Assembly (NCBI RefSeq): GCF_035989305.1
Contig: NZ_CP108514.1
Coordinates: forward strand, 6,800,501-6,864,500
Reading direction: 5' to 3'
Source: Streptomyces sp. NBC_01233
GTDB taxonomy: Bacteria; Actinomycetota; Actinomycetes; Streptomycetales; Streptomycetaceae
Length of the DNA stretch: 64,000 bases
Shown in pieces: positions 26,296 through 35,170 of the stretch. Under the pieces are notes generated by a model that saw only the letters and a list, made by a program, of their open reading frames with translations, did no database searches and had not been told where the DNA came from. Both the position numbers and the translations under genes were made by a program. The stretch's first letter is position 1, and each line of letters starts with the position of its first letter.

Positions 26296-26541
26296 TCAGG
26301 AGGTGGTCGGCGGCGTCGTACCGCCGGGGGCGTCCTTGTGCGCGATCTTGCCCAGGGCGTCCTTCGCCTTGCCCGTACCGCTCGTGATCCGGTCGCTGTA
26401 CTTGCCGTGGGTCTTGGAGTCCACGGCCTTGGCCACCTTGTCCAGACCCTCGCCGATCTTGCCCTCGTGCTGTTGCGCGAGGCCCTCGACCTTCTCCTTC
26501 GCCGGAGCGAGCTTGGCCTTCAGATTGTCCAGCAGGCCCAT
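26296..26541 (-). CDS. Antitoxin-like small protein (MT0933/Rv0909 type)
   Basis: An 81-residue charged protein that reads MGLLDNLKAKLAPAKEKVEGLAQQHEGKI and continues with DKVAKAVDSKTHGKYSDRI, the pattern of the Rv0909-type antitoxin family of actinobacteria. In Mycobacterium the partner is the Rv0910 toxin; no such gene is adjacent here, so calling it an active antitoxin would be unsafe. The protein looks mostly helical. A small acidic gene follows upstream on the same strand, 23 bases away. Confidence 0.75.
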   Translation of the reverse strand: MGLLDNLKAKLAPAKEKVEGLAQQHEGKIGEGLDKVAKAVDSKTHGKYSDRITSGTGKAKDALGKIAHKDAPGGTTPPTTS

Positions 26542-26564
26542 GGGTCACCTTCCGTTGGCGGTCG

Positions 26565-26780
26565 CTACGTGCGGGCGCCCTCGCCGGCTTCGCTGTCCGC
26601 GGCCACCTCGGCCGACTGCTGCTTCGGGATCTCCACGGCTTCCGCCGCCGGGGCCTCCGCAACAGCCGGCCCGGCCTCGGCCTCTTCGGCCGCACCGGAC
26701 TCCGCCGTCAGGGCCTCGGTAGCGACCTCCTCGGTCGCAGCCTCTTCCTTACGACGAAAAAACCGATCAAAAACGCCCAT
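26565..26780 (-). CDS. Small acidic protein, conserved, function unknown
   Basis: A 71-residue protein: a basic start (MGVFDRFFRRKEEA) followed by an Ala/Glu-rich, very acidic body and an ending EIPKQQSAEVAADSEAGEGART that recurs in Streptomyces proteins at this locus (some databases call them 'gliding motility protein', without support). ATG at 26780 has a GGGAG site; an in-frame ATG at 26792 is also possible. It is upstream of the antitoxin-like gene in the same direction and divergent from miaA. The sequence looks disordered; I do not assign a function. Confidence 0.65.
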   Translation of the reverse strand: MGVFDRFFRRKEEAATEEVATEALTAESGAAEEAEAGPAVAEAPAAEAVEIPKQQSAEVAADSEAGEGART

Positions 26781-26965
26781 GTCTACTCCCATAACGTTAC
26801 TCGTGTGAGTGAAGTTCCGCCTTGGCCGGACCGGCCTCCGCCGGGCGTACGCAGGGCGCATGCCGGGCCGGAACCTCGCCAGGGCAACGACCCTGCCCAC
26901 ACCCCGTCACGTAACTCGATCGGGTACATGGCCGTGTCTTGACCGGGGGCTGCGAGACTGGGGCA

Positions 26966-27904
26966 GTGAGGAAAGCAGCCCCCGCCCCGCGGGTCATCGC
27001 CGTCGTCGGTCCCACCGCGGCAGGAAAGTCAGACCTGGGCGTCGCCCTGGCCCGCCAATTCGACGGCGAAGTCGTCAACGCCGACTCCATGCAGCTGTAC
27101 CGGGGGATGGACATCGGCACCGCCAAGCTGACGACCGAGGAGCGCGGTGGAGTCCCGCACCACCTCCTCGACATCTGGGACGTCACCGACACCGCCAACG
27201 TGGCCGAGTACCAGCGCCTGGCCCGCCTGGAGATCGACAAGCTGCTCGCCGAGGGCCGCACGCCCGTCCTCGTCGGCGGCTCAGGCCTGTACGTCCGGGG
27301 TGCCCTGGACGTCATGGAGTTCCCCGGCACCGACCCCGAGGCCCGCGCCCGGCTGGAGGACGAGCTCACGCTGCGCGGCTCCGGCGCCCTGCACGCCCGC
27401 CTCGCCGCCGCCGACCCGGCCGCGGCCCGGGCCATCCTGCCCGGCAACGGCCGTCGCATCGTCCGCGCGCTGGAGGTCATCGAGATCACCGGACGCCCCT
27501 TCACCGCCAATCTGCCCGGCCACGAGTCCGTCTACGACACCGTGCAGATCGGCGTCGACGTCGCGCGGCCGGAGCTCGACGAGCGGATCGCGCTGCGCGT
27601 GGACCGGATGTGGGAGGCCGGGCTGGTGGACGAGGTCCGCGCGCTGGAATCCCGCGGACTGCGCGACGGAATCACCGCTTCCAGGGCGCTCGGCTACCAG
27701 CAGGTGCTCGCCGCGCTCGCCGGGGAGTGCACCGAGGACGAGGCCAGGGCGGAGACCGTCCGGGCGACCAAGCGGTTCGCCCGCCGCCAGGACTCCTGGT
27801 TCCGCCGCGACCCGCGCGTGCACTGGCTCAGCGGAGCCGCCGCCGACCGGGGGGAACTCCCCGGACTCGCGCAGTCGTTGGTCGAACGAGCGGTCACAGC
27901 CTGA
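26966..27904 (+). CDS. miaA: tRNA dimethylallyltransferase MiaA
   Basis: Transfers a dimethylallyl group from DMAPP to A37 of tRNAs reading U-starting codons; its product is the substrate of MiaB. 312 residues. P-loop VVGPTAAGKSDL near residue 15, then NADSMQLYRGMDIGTAKL and VGGSGLYVRG, and the tRNA-binding region SRALGYQQVL...RATKRFARRQDSWFRRD are all intact. GTG at 26966 (VRKAAPAPR) was preferred; the frame extends to a TTG at 26939. In Streptomyces this modification also affects translation of the rare UUA codon. Confidence 0.95.
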   Translation: MRKAAPAPRVIAVVGPTAAGKSDLGVALARQFDGEVVNADSMQLYRGMDIGTAKLTTEERGGVPHHLLDIWDVTDTANVAEYQRLARLEIDKLLAEGRTPVLVGGSGLYVRGALDVMEFPGTDPEARARLEDELTLRGSGALHARLAAADPAAARAILPGNGRRIVRALEVIEITGRPFTANLPGHESVYDTVQIGVDVARPELDERIALRVDRMWEAGLVDEVRALESRGLRDGITASRALGYQQVLAALAGECTEDEARAETVRATKRFARRQDSWFRRDPRVHWLSGAAADRGELPGLAQSLVERAVTA

Positions 27905-27908
27905 TCAC

Positions 27909-27965
27909 GTGATGGCATCGGGACGCCCCGGGCGCCCGTTGCGGGGCCGGGGGCGTGCCATCATC
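27909..27965. terminator. Probable hairpin terminator after miaA
   Basis: GATGGCA (27911-27917) pairs with TGCCATC (27956-27962), with an inner ACGCCCC/GGGGCGT stem offset by a small bulge. It lies just past the miaA stop. Confidence 0.5.
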
Positions 27966-28030
27966 AAACTTCTGCGGGTGCGGTCACCTGCGGTGAATGG
28001 CGGCGCACTGAGTCCGAGTGGGGAGGGCGC

Positions 28031-28549
28031 GTGGCGATGGAGGCCGGCCCTCGCGACACCGGGCGGGACGACACCCGACGGGAAGCGGATCCGACGCTTC
28101 TCGACGGTACGGACGGGCCCGCAGGCCTCGGGCTGCCCGCGGATCCCGCGCGGCTGACCCCCGACGGCCCGGACGCCCCGGACACCGCCGAGGCTGAGGC
28201 GGCCGCAGGCCCCGAGTACGAGGTGGAACTGCGCCCGCAGCGCCGCCTGCGCCTGTGGCAGATCGCCCCCATCGCCATGCTCGCCGCCGCCGGCTCGCTG
28301 ATGTTCGCCTTCCCGCTCGCCTTCGAGTTCGGCGACGGCGGAGCCGTGGTCGCCATGCTCGGCTTCCTGATCAGCTGCTGCGCCGGAGGCTGGGGCATGA
28401 TGGCCGCCCGAAGGGTCGGCTACACGTGGCCCGGGCTCCCGGCCCGGGGGAGCGGCCGCCGCCCGGACTGGCGCATGGCCGCGCTGTACGCCGTGATCGC
28501 GCTGGCCGTCGTGGGCCTGGCCGTGTACCGGGTCGCCCGGCTGCGCTGA
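28031..28549 (+). CDS. Membrane protein of unknown function
   Basis: A 172-residue protein. The first 80 residues are polar, Pro/Asp/Ala-rich and acidic. Three membrane segments follow: WQIAPIAMLAAAGSLMFAF, VVAMLGFLISCCAGGWGMM and MAALYAVIALAVVGLAVY. It starts with GTG at 28031 (GGGAGGG upstream) or ATG at 28037. It sits between miaA and dapF as in other Streptomyces and has no recognised domain. Confidence 0.75.
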   Translation: MAMEAGPRDTGRDDTRREADPTLLDGTDGPAGLGLPADPARLTPDGPDAPDTAEAEAAAGPEYEVELRPQRRLRLWQIAPIAMLAAAGSLMFAFPLAFEFGDGGAVVAMLGFLISCCAGGWGMMAARRVGYTWPGLPARGSGRRPDWRMAALYAVIALAVVGLAVYRVARLR

Positions 28550-28621
28550 CCGGCCCTCCCGCAGGGGTCCGCGTACTGGACCGTGCGGCGCCGCTGAGCT
28601 GGGCCTCGGTACCATGGGCGG

Positions 28622-29497
28622 GTGACGCAGCGCACCCTCTCCTTCCTCAAGGGCCACGGCACCGAGAACGACTTCGTGATCGTCCCGGACCCGGACAACG
28701 CCATCGAACTGCCCGCCTCCGCGGTCGCGAAGCTGTGCGACCGGCGGGCCGGCATCGGCGCGGACGGCGTCCTGCACGTCGTCCGGTCCGCCGCGCACCC
28801 GGAGGCGGCCCACCTCGCCGGCGAGGCGGAGTGGTTCATGGACTACCGCAACAGCGACGGCTCCATCGCCGAGATGTGCGGCAACGGCGTGCGCGTCTTC
28901 GCCCGCTACCTCCAGTACGCCGGCCATGTCGAGCCCGGGGACCTGGCCGTCGCCACCCGCGGCGGGATCAAGCGGGTACACCTGGACAAGACCGGCGACG
29001 TCACCGTCTCCATGGGCCGCGCCGAACTCCCCGAGGGCGAGGTCACGGTCAGCGTCGGCTCCCGGAGCTGGCCCGCGCGCAACGTGAACATGGGGAACCC
29101 GCACGCGGTGGCCTTCGTTGAAAGCCTCGACGACGCAGGGAACCTCTACACCGCCCCGCCCTTCAGCCCGGCGTCCGCCTACCCGACGGGTGTCAATGTC
29201 GAGTTCGTCGTCGACCGCGGCCCCCGGCACGTCGCCATGCGCGTCCACGAGCGCGGCTCCGGCGAGACCCGCTCCTGCGGCACCGGCGCCTGCGCCGTCG
29301 CCGTGGCCACCATCCGCCGCGACGGCGTGGACCCGGCCGTCACCGGCGCACCGGTCACGTACACCGTCGACCTCCCGGGCGGAACCCTGCACATCACGGA
29401 ACACCCCGACGGGCAGATCGACATGACCGGACCGGCCGTGATCGTGGCCGCGGGCGAGTTCGACGCGGCCTGGCTCAACGAAACGGCTTTCGCCTGA
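28622..29497 (+). CDS. dapF: Diaminopimelate epimerase
   Basis: Converts LL- to meso-diaminopimelate for lysine synthesis; Streptomyces cell walls use the LL form, so here it mainly feeds lysine. 291 residues. The two catalytic Cys are in MCGNGVRVFARYL and SCGTGACAVAVA, one in each of the two mirror-like halves. The opening FLKGHGTENDFVIV and GIGADGVLHV are conserved. GTG start at 28622. Confidence 0.95.
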   Translation: MTQRTLSFLKGHGTENDFVIVPDPDNAIELPASAVAKLCDRRAGIGADGVLHVVRSAAHPEAAHLAGEAEWFMDYRNSDGSIAEMCGNGVRVFARYLQYAGHVEPGDLAVATRGGIKRVHLDKTGDVTVSMGRAELPEGEVTVSVGSRSWPARNVNMGNPHAVAFVESLDDAGNLYTAPPFSPASAYPTGVNVEFVVDRGPRHVAMRVHERGSGETRSCGTGACAVAVATIRRDGVDPAVTGAPVTYTVDLPGGTLHITEHPDGQIDMTGPAVIVAAGEFDAAWLNETAFA

Positions 29498-29637
29498 AGC
29501 TTCCCTCTAATGGGTGATCCGTTTCACGCTGAGCGAGAGGTGGACTGCGCCACGTGGTGGGGTCGGTAACATCAGGCACCGGCCCTGAGGGCTCACCCCA
29601 TGCCCGCCACCGCCGGTCGAAGCCGCCGGAGGTGCCC

Positions 29638-31719
29638 ATGAGTGCAGAGGCCACGAACCCCGAAGCACACCCCGAAGCGCGCCCTGAGCTCCGCAGACGG
29701 GGCCGGACCAGGCTCGATCTGCGCCGGCTCGGGCGAGCGGCCCTGCTCGGGCCCACGTCCCGGGACCGGCTCCCGGACGCCATCGGCCACGTCGCCGAGG
29801 CCCACCGCGCCCACCATCCGGACGCCGATCTGTCCCTTCTGCGAAGGGCGTACCTCCTCGCGGAGACCTCGCACCGAGGCCAGATGCGAAAAAGTGGTGA
29901 GCCGTACATCACACATCCGCTCGCCGTCACCCTGATCCTCGCCGAACTCGGCGCCGAGACCACCACCTTGACGGCCTCTCTGCTCCACGACACCGTCGAG
30001 GACACCGAGGTGACCCTCGATCAGGTCCGTGCGGAGTTCGGCGACGAGGTCTGCTTCATCGTCGACGGGGTCACCAAGGTCGAGAAGATCGACTACGGCG
30101 CCGCCGCCGAACCCGAGACCTTCCGCAAGATGCTCGTCGCCACCGGCAACGACGTCCGCGTCATGTCCATCAAACTCGCCGACCGGCTGCACAACATGCG
30201 CACCCTCGGCGTGATGCGCCCCGAGAAACAGGCCCGCATCGCCAAGGTCACCCGCGACGTCCTCATCCCGCTGGCCGAACGGCTCGGCGTCCAGGCCCTG
30301 AAGACCGAGCTGGAAGACCTCGTCTTCGCGATCCTGCACCCCGAGGAGTACGAGAGCACCCGCGCGCTCATCGCGGCCCACGCCGGGGAACGCGACCCGC
30401 TGCCCGCCATCGCCGACTCCGTACGGGCCGTCCTGCGCGACGCCGGCATCGCCGCCGAGGTACAGGTCCGGCCACGCCACTTCGTCTCCGTGCACCGCAT
30501 CGCCCGGACGCGCGGCGAGCTGCGCGGCTCCGACTTCGGCCGCATCCTCGTCCTCGTCGGCGAGAACGCCGACTGCTACGGGGTGCTCGGGGAGCTGCAC
30601 ACCTGTTTCACCCCGGTCGTCTCGGAGTTCAAGGACTTCATCGCCACCCCGAAGTTCAACCTCTACCAGTCGCTGCACACCGCCGTCGCCACGCCCGAGG
30701 GGTACGTGGCCGAGGTCATCGTGCGGACCCGCCAGATGCACCGCGTCGCGGAGGCCGGCGTGGTGGCGCTCGGCAACCCGTACGCCACCGCGACGCCCGA
30801 CGCCGCCGCCGACGCCGACGAGGAGCGGGTGGACCCCACCCGGCCCGGCTGGCTGTCCCGGCTGCTCGACTGGCAGCAGTCGGCGCCCGACCCCGACACC
30901 TTCTGGAGCGTGCTCCGCGCGGAGCTGGCCCAGGACCGGGAGATCACCGTGTTCCGGGCCGACGGGGGAACACTGGGCCTGCCCGCCGGGGCCAGCTGTA
31001 TCGACGCCGCCTACGCCCAGCACGGCGAGGCGGCCCACGGCTGTATCGGCGCCCGGGTCAACGGGCGCCTCACCTCCCTGTCCTCCCCGCTGTCCGACGG
31101 CGACACCGTGCAGCTGCTGCTCGCGCAGGACGCCTCCTCGGGACCGGCCGCCGAATGGCTGGACCACGCGCGGACCCCGGCCGCCCGGATCGCCATCAGC
31201 AGCTGGCTCGAATCCCATCCCGACCGGGCCATGTCCACCACCTCCGCCGCGCGGGCGCCGCTGTCGGTGATCGGGGCCCGGGGCGGCGGGGGCAACGCGG
31301 TCGCCGACCTGCCGGACGCCACCGTGCGGCTCGCCGGGTGCTGCACTCCGGTGCCGCCCGATGCCGTCGCCGGCTTCCTGGTCCGGGGCGGGGCCGTGAC
31401 CGTCCACCGCATCCACTGCGCGGCGGTGGCGCAGATGCGCGCCGTGGGGCGCACCTCCGTCGCCGTGCACTGGCGGGCCACGGCCGACTGCCGGGTCACC
31501 CTGCTCGCGGAATCGTTCGGCCGCCCGCACCTGCTGGCCGACCTCACCGAGGCCATCGCCCGCGAGGGGGTCGAGGTGGTCTCCGCGACCGTGGAACCCC
31601 CGGTCGAGCAGCGGGTCCGGCACAGCTACACCCTGCAGCTGCCGGACGCGGCCGGGCTGCCCGCGCTGATGCGCGCCATGCGGGACGTGCCGGGCGTGTA
31701 CGACGTGCGCCGGGCATAA
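29638..31719 (+). CDS. rshA: RelA/SpoT homologue (RshA-like)
   Basis: A second (p)ppGpp-metabolising protein of Streptomyces, besides the main RelA. 693 residues. The hydrolase HD domain is intact: LLHDTVEDTE near residue 118, and MSIKLADRLHNMRTL near 180. The synthetase domain is present from about 275, but the stretch that normally reads (E)xYDLVGIRV and carries an essential Asp is replaced and shortened to DFGRILVLVGENADCY; downstream FKDFIATPKFNLYQSLHT is conserved and EVIVRTRQMH replaces E-IQIRT. A TGS domain (430-490), a CC motif (LAGCCTPVPPDA) and an ACT domain end the protein. It is probably a hydrolase-dominant enzyme. ATG 29638 has a CCGGAGG site. Confidence 0.85.
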   Translation: MSAEATNPEAHPEARPELRRRGRTRLDLRRLGRAALLGPTSRDRLPDAIGHVAEAHRAHHPDADLSLLRRAYLLAETSHRGQMRKSGEPYITHPLAVTLILAELGAETTTLTASLLHDTVEDTEVTLDQVRAEFGDEVCFIVDGVTKVEKIDYGAAAEPETFRKMLVATGNDVRVMSIKLADRLHNMRTLGVMRPEKQARIAKVTRDVLIPLAERLGVQALKTELEDLVFAILHPEEYESTRALIAAHAGERDPLPAIADSVRAVLRDAGIAAEVQVRPRHFVSVHRIARTRGELRGSDFGRILVLVGENADCYGVLGELHTCFTPVVSEFKDFIATPKFNLYQSLHTAVATPEGYVAEVIVRTRQMHRVAEAGVVALGNPYATATPDAAADADEERVDPTRPGWLSRLLDWQQSAPDPDTFWSVLRAELAQDREITVFRADGGTLGLPAGASCIDAAYAQHGEAAHGCIGARVNGRLTSLSSPLSDGDTVQLLLAQDASSGPAAEWLDHARTPAARIAISSWLESHPDRAMSTTSAARAPLSVIGARGGGGNAVADLPDATVRLAGCCTPVPPDAVAGFLVRGGAVTVHRIHCAAVAQMRAVGRTSVAVHWRATADCRVTLLAESFGRPHLLADLTEAIAREGVEVVSATVEPPVEQRVRHSYTLQLPDAAGLPALMRAMRDVPGVYDVRRA

Positions 31720-31945
31720 GGCCCGGGCCCCGCCCGCCGGGGGAGCACGGAGGTCCGCCCGGACGCCGCCCGGACGTCCGCCGCAACCCCGCCCAGGCGT
31801 CGGCCAGCCCCTGCCCGGGCATCGGGTCCGCCCTCGCTCCTGCGTCAGTGCGGAGTAGGCCGGGACGGCCCCGGAAGGCCCCGTTCGGGTGGAAACGTCG
31901 CGCGCCGTACGCGGCCGTGCGGCGGGCGCTGGTAAGCGGTGGTGG
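31720..31945. other. Intergenic gap before the M1 peptidase gene
   Basis: Very GC-rich spacer with imperfect short repeats (CGCCCGGACG-type). I see no gene and no clear promoter in it. Confidence 0.5.
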
Positions 31946-33394
31946 ATGCAGCTCTCCTCCCCCCGCCTGCGCGCCGCTCTGCTCGCCGCGGCCTCCCTGA
32001 CCCTCGTCGCCGCCGTACTGCCTCCGCCGAAGCCGCTGGGCATCGGCGACCCGCTCTTCCCCGAGCTCGGGAACCCCGGGTACGACGTGCTCTCGTACGA
32101 CCTGTCCTTCGCGTACAAGGACAACCGCAGCCCGCTCGACGCGGTCACCGTCATCGACGCCCGTGCGCTGGAGCCGCTGGAGCGGATCAACCTGGACTTC
32201 ACCCACGGCAAGGTGGCGTCCGCCGAGGTCAACGGGGAGCCGGCCCGGTTCGAGAGCGTGGGGGAGGACCTCGTGCTGACCCCCGCGCGGGCGGTGGCGG
32301 ACAACGGGCCGCTGCACATCACCGTCCGCCACACCAGCGACCCGCGCGGACGCGGGGACGGCGGCTGGGTGCCCACCGAGGACGGCCTGGCCATGGCCAA
32401 CCAGGCGGACGCCGCCCACCGCGTGTTCCCCTGCAACGACCACCCCGCCGACAAGGCCTTCTTCACCTTCCGGATCACCGCCCCGCCCGGGCTCACGGCC
32501 GTCGCCAACGGGGTGCAGGTGGTCCCCGCGATGCGCCTCGGCTCCTCGAAGACGTGGACGTACCGGACCCGGCACCCCATGGCCACGGAACTGGCCCAGG
32601 TCTCGGTGGGCCGGTCCGCCGTCGTGCACGGCACCGGCCCGCACGGGCTGCCGCTGCGCGACGTGGTCCCCGCGGCGGACCGGGAGCGGCTGGACCCCTG
32701 GCTGAAGAAGACCGCCGGGCACATCGCGTGGATGGAGGAGCGGGTCGGCCGCTACCCCTTCGAGAACTACGGGATCCTGATCGCGCGGGCGACGACCGGC
32801 TTCGAGCTGGAGACCCAGACCCTCTCGCTCTTCGAGCACAGCCTGTTCGCGGGCGAGGGCTACCCCGAGTGGTACGTCGAGTCCGTGATGGTCCACGAGC
32901 TCGCCCACCAGTGGTTCGGCGACAGCGTCACCCCGCTGACCTGGTCCGACCTGTGGCTCAACGAGGGACACGCCACCTGGTACGAGGCCCTGTACGCGGA
33001 CGGGCTGGGCAAGTACTCCCTGGAGCGGCGCATGCGCGAGGCGTACCAGCGCTCCGACCAGTGGCGGGCGGCGGGCGGCCCCCCGGCCGCACCGAAGCCC
33101 GCCGCGCCCGGCGAGAAGATCGGGCTCTTCCGGCCGGTGGTCTACGACGGGTCCGCGCTGATCCTCTACGCGCTGCGGCAGGAGATCGGCACCGAGGCCT
33201 TCGACCGGCTGGAGCGGCGCTGGGTGTCGCAGCACCGGGACGGGGTCGCGGGCACGGCCGACTTCGTACGCCTGGCCTCGGAGGAGGCCGGCCGGGACCT
33301 TGGGGCCTTCCTGGAGCCCTGGCTGTACGGCAAGACCACCCCGGCGATGCCCGGGCACCCGGAGTGGAGCACCCCGGCCGCGTCCCGCAAATAA
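31946..33394 (+). CDS. Secreted M1-family metallopeptidase
   Basis: Zinc aminopeptidase-like enzyme of the M1 (gluzincin) family, 482 residues, exported by a Sec-type signal peptide (MQLSSPRLRAALLAAASLTLVAAVLP). The zinc motif is His317-Glu-Leu-Ala-His321 with third ligand Glu340 (VHELAHQWFGDS, then WLNEGHATWYE), with the exact 18-residue spacing. The substrate-binding GxMEN loop reads GFELETQT. It lacks the long C-terminal helical domain of full-size aminopeptidase N, as is typical of this actinobacterial subgroup. The frame extends to a GTG at 31889, but the ATG gives a proper signal peptide. Confidence 0.9.
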   Translation: MQLSSPRLRAALLAAASLTLVAAVLPPPKPLGIGDPLFPELGNPGYDVLSYDLSFAYKDNRSPLDAVTVIDARALEPLERINLDFTHGKVASAEVNGEPARFESVGEDLVLTPARAVADNGPLHITVRHTSDPRGRGDGGWVPTEDGLAMANQADAAHRVFPCNDHPADKAFFTFRITAPPGLTAVANGVQVVPAMRLGSSKTWTYRTRHPMATELAQVSVGRSAVVHGTGPHGLPLRDVVPAADRERLDPWLKKTAGHIAWMEERVGRYPFENYGILIARATTGFELETQTLSLFEHSLFAGEGYPEWYVESVMVHELAHQWFGDSVTPLTWSDLWLNEGHATWYEALYADGLGKYSLERRMREAYQRSDQWRAAGGPPAAPKPAAPGEKIGLFRPVVYDGSALILYALRQEIGTEAFDRLERRWVSQHRDGVAGTADFVRLASEEAGRDLGAFLEPWLYGKTTPAMPGHPEWSTPAASRK

Positions 33395-33533
33395 AGAGTG
33401 TGACCGGTGAGGAACGGGCATGTCACCATCGACGAGGCCGTTCGGGGAATCCCCCGGCGGTGTGGCACGTTGGACGTGACAGTTAACGTGCCTGTTCACG
33501 TGCCAGTGCTATTCGAATCGACGTAAGGATCCA

Positions 33534-35039
33534 ATGACCTCCTCTTCTTCCCCTTCCCAGGACGCGCGGGACGCACAGGACGTGCCGGACCCGCAGAGCT
33601 TCACCGAGAGCCTTCGGGCCGATGCCCTGATGGAAGAGGACGTCGCCTGGAGCCACGAGATCGACGGAGACCGGGACGGCGAGCAGTTCGAACGCTCGGA
33701 GCGCGCGGCCCTGCGCCGCGTGGCCGGCCTCTCCACCGAGCTCGAAGACGTCACCGAGGTCGAGTACCGGCAGCTGCGCCTGGAGCGCGTCGTTCTCGTC
33801 GGTGTCTGGACCTCCGGCACGGTGAACGACGCGGAGAACTCCCTCGCGGAGCTCGCCGCCCTCGCCGAGACCGCGGGTGCTCTCGTACTCGACGGTGTGA
33901 TCCAGCGCCGCGACAAGCCGGACCCGGCCACCTTCATCGGATCGGGCAAGGCGCGCGAGCTGCGTGACATCGTCATGGAGAGCGGCGCCGACACCGTCGT
34001 CTGCGACGGCGAGCTCAGCCCCGGCCAGCTCATCGCCCTCGAGGACGTCGTCAAGGTGAAGGTGGTCGACCGGACCGCCCTCATCCTCGACATCTTCGCC
34101 CAGCACGCCAAGTCCCGAGAGGGCAAGGCACAGGTCGCCCTCGCGCAGATGCAGTACATGCTGCCGCGACTGCGCGGCTGGGGTGCCTCGCTGTCCCGGC
34201 AGATGGGTGGCGGCGGCGGTGGCGGCATGGCCACCCGAGGCCCCGGTGAGACCAAGATCGAGACCGACCGGCGACGGATTCGCGAGAAGATGGCGAAGAT
34301 GCGCCGGGAGATCGCGGAGATGAAGACCGGCCGCGACATCAAGCGGCAGGAACGGCGCCGCAACAAGGTGCCCTCGGTCGCCATCGCCGGCTACACCAAC
34401 GCGGGCAAGTCCTCGCTGCTCAACCGCCTCACGGGCGCGGGCGTCCTGGTGGAGAACGCACTGTTCGCCACCCTCGACCCGACCGTGCGCCGGGCCGAGA
34501 CGCCCAGCGGCCGGGTCTACACCCTGGCCGACACGGTCGGCTTCGTCCGGCACCTGCCGCACCACCTCGTCGAGGCGTTCCGCTCCACGATGGAGGAGGT
34601 CGGTGACTCCGACCTGATCCTGCACATCGTGGACGGCTCGCACCCGGCGCCGGAGGAGCAGCTGGCGGCGGTGCGCGAGGTGATCCGCGAGGTCGGCGCG
34701 GTCAACGTGCCCGAGATCGTGGTGATCAACAAGGCGGACGCCGCGGACCCGCTCGTCCTGCAGCGGCTGCTGCGGATCGAGCGGCACTCGATCGCCGTAT
34801 CGGCGCGGACGGGACTGGGCATCGAGGAACTCCTCGCGCTCATCGACTCCGAGCTGCCGCGGCCCGAGGTCGAGGTGGAGGCCATGGTGCCGTACACGCG
34901 CGGCTCGCTGGTCGCCAAGGCGCACGCCGAGGGCGAGGTGATCTCCGAGGAGCACACCCCGGACGGCACCCTGCTCAGGGCGCGGGTCCACCAGGAGCTG
35001 GCGGCGGACCTGGCACCGTACGCGCTCGCGAAGCAGTGA
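33534..35039 (+). CDS. hflX: GTPase HflX
   Basis: Ribosome-splitting GTPase of the OBG-HflX family that rescues stalled 70S ribosomes under stress. 501 residues. The N-terminal HflX domain holds IQRRDKPDPATFIGSGKARELR; a Gly-rich loop (GGGGGGGM) and a coiled coil (RRIREKMAKMRREIAEMK) precede the GTPase domain with G1 GYTNAGKSS, G2 FATLDPTVRR, G3 DTVGF and G4 NKAD. The first 60 residues are an actinomycete-type extension. A 25-base gap follows the region of CACGTT/AACGTG repeats upstream; a strong terminator follows. Confidence 0.95.
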   Translation: MTSSSSPSQDARDAQDVPDPQSFTESLRADALMEEDVAWSHEIDGDRDGEQFERSERAALRRVAGLSTELEDVTEVEYRQLRLERVVLVGVWTSGTVNDAENSLAELAALAETAGALVLDGVIQRRDKPDPATFIGSGKARELRDIVMESGADTVVCDGELSPGQLIALEDVVKVKVVDRTALILDIFAQHAKSREGKAQVALAQMQYMLPRLRGWGASLSRQMGGGGGGGMATRGPGETKIETDRRRIREKMAKMRREIAEMKTGRDIKRQERRRNKVPSVAIAGYTNAGKSSLLNRLTGAGVLVENALFATLDPTVRRAETPSGRVYTLADTVGFVRHLPHHLVEAFRSTMEEVGDSDLILHIVDGSHPAPEEQLAAVREVIREVGAVNVPEIVVINKADAADPLVLQRLLRIERHSIAVSARTGLGIEELLALIDSELPRPEVEVEAMVPYTRGSLVAKAHAEGEVISEEHTPDGTLLRARVHQELAADLAPYALAKQ

Positions 35040-35085
35040 GCGGGCCGGACGGCTTGCCGCTTTGACGGCTTGACGGCTTGACGGG

Positions 35086-35118
35086 CGAGGGCCCCCTGCG
35101 GTGTGCAGGGGGCCCTCG
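35086..35118. terminator. Terminator between hflX and the protease gene
   Basis: CGAGGGCCCCCTGC (35086-35099) pairs perfectly with GCAGGGGGCCCTCG (35105-35118) over a 5-base loop, between two convergent genes, so it probably acts in both directions. Confidence 0.9.
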
Positions 35119-35170
35119 GTCGTTCGGTCCTGCCCAACGGTGTGGGCAGGGGCTGGAGCTGGGGCTGGAG

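Noticed and set aside
29593..32724. 1043-codon antisense frame across the RshA-like and M1 peptidase genes
   Set aside because: It spans two real genes on the plus strand and has no family motifs.
33430..33533. CACGTT/AACGTG repeats upstream of hflX as an operator
   Set aside because: Half-sites are short and irregularly spaced; no regulator candidate, so not listed as a feature.
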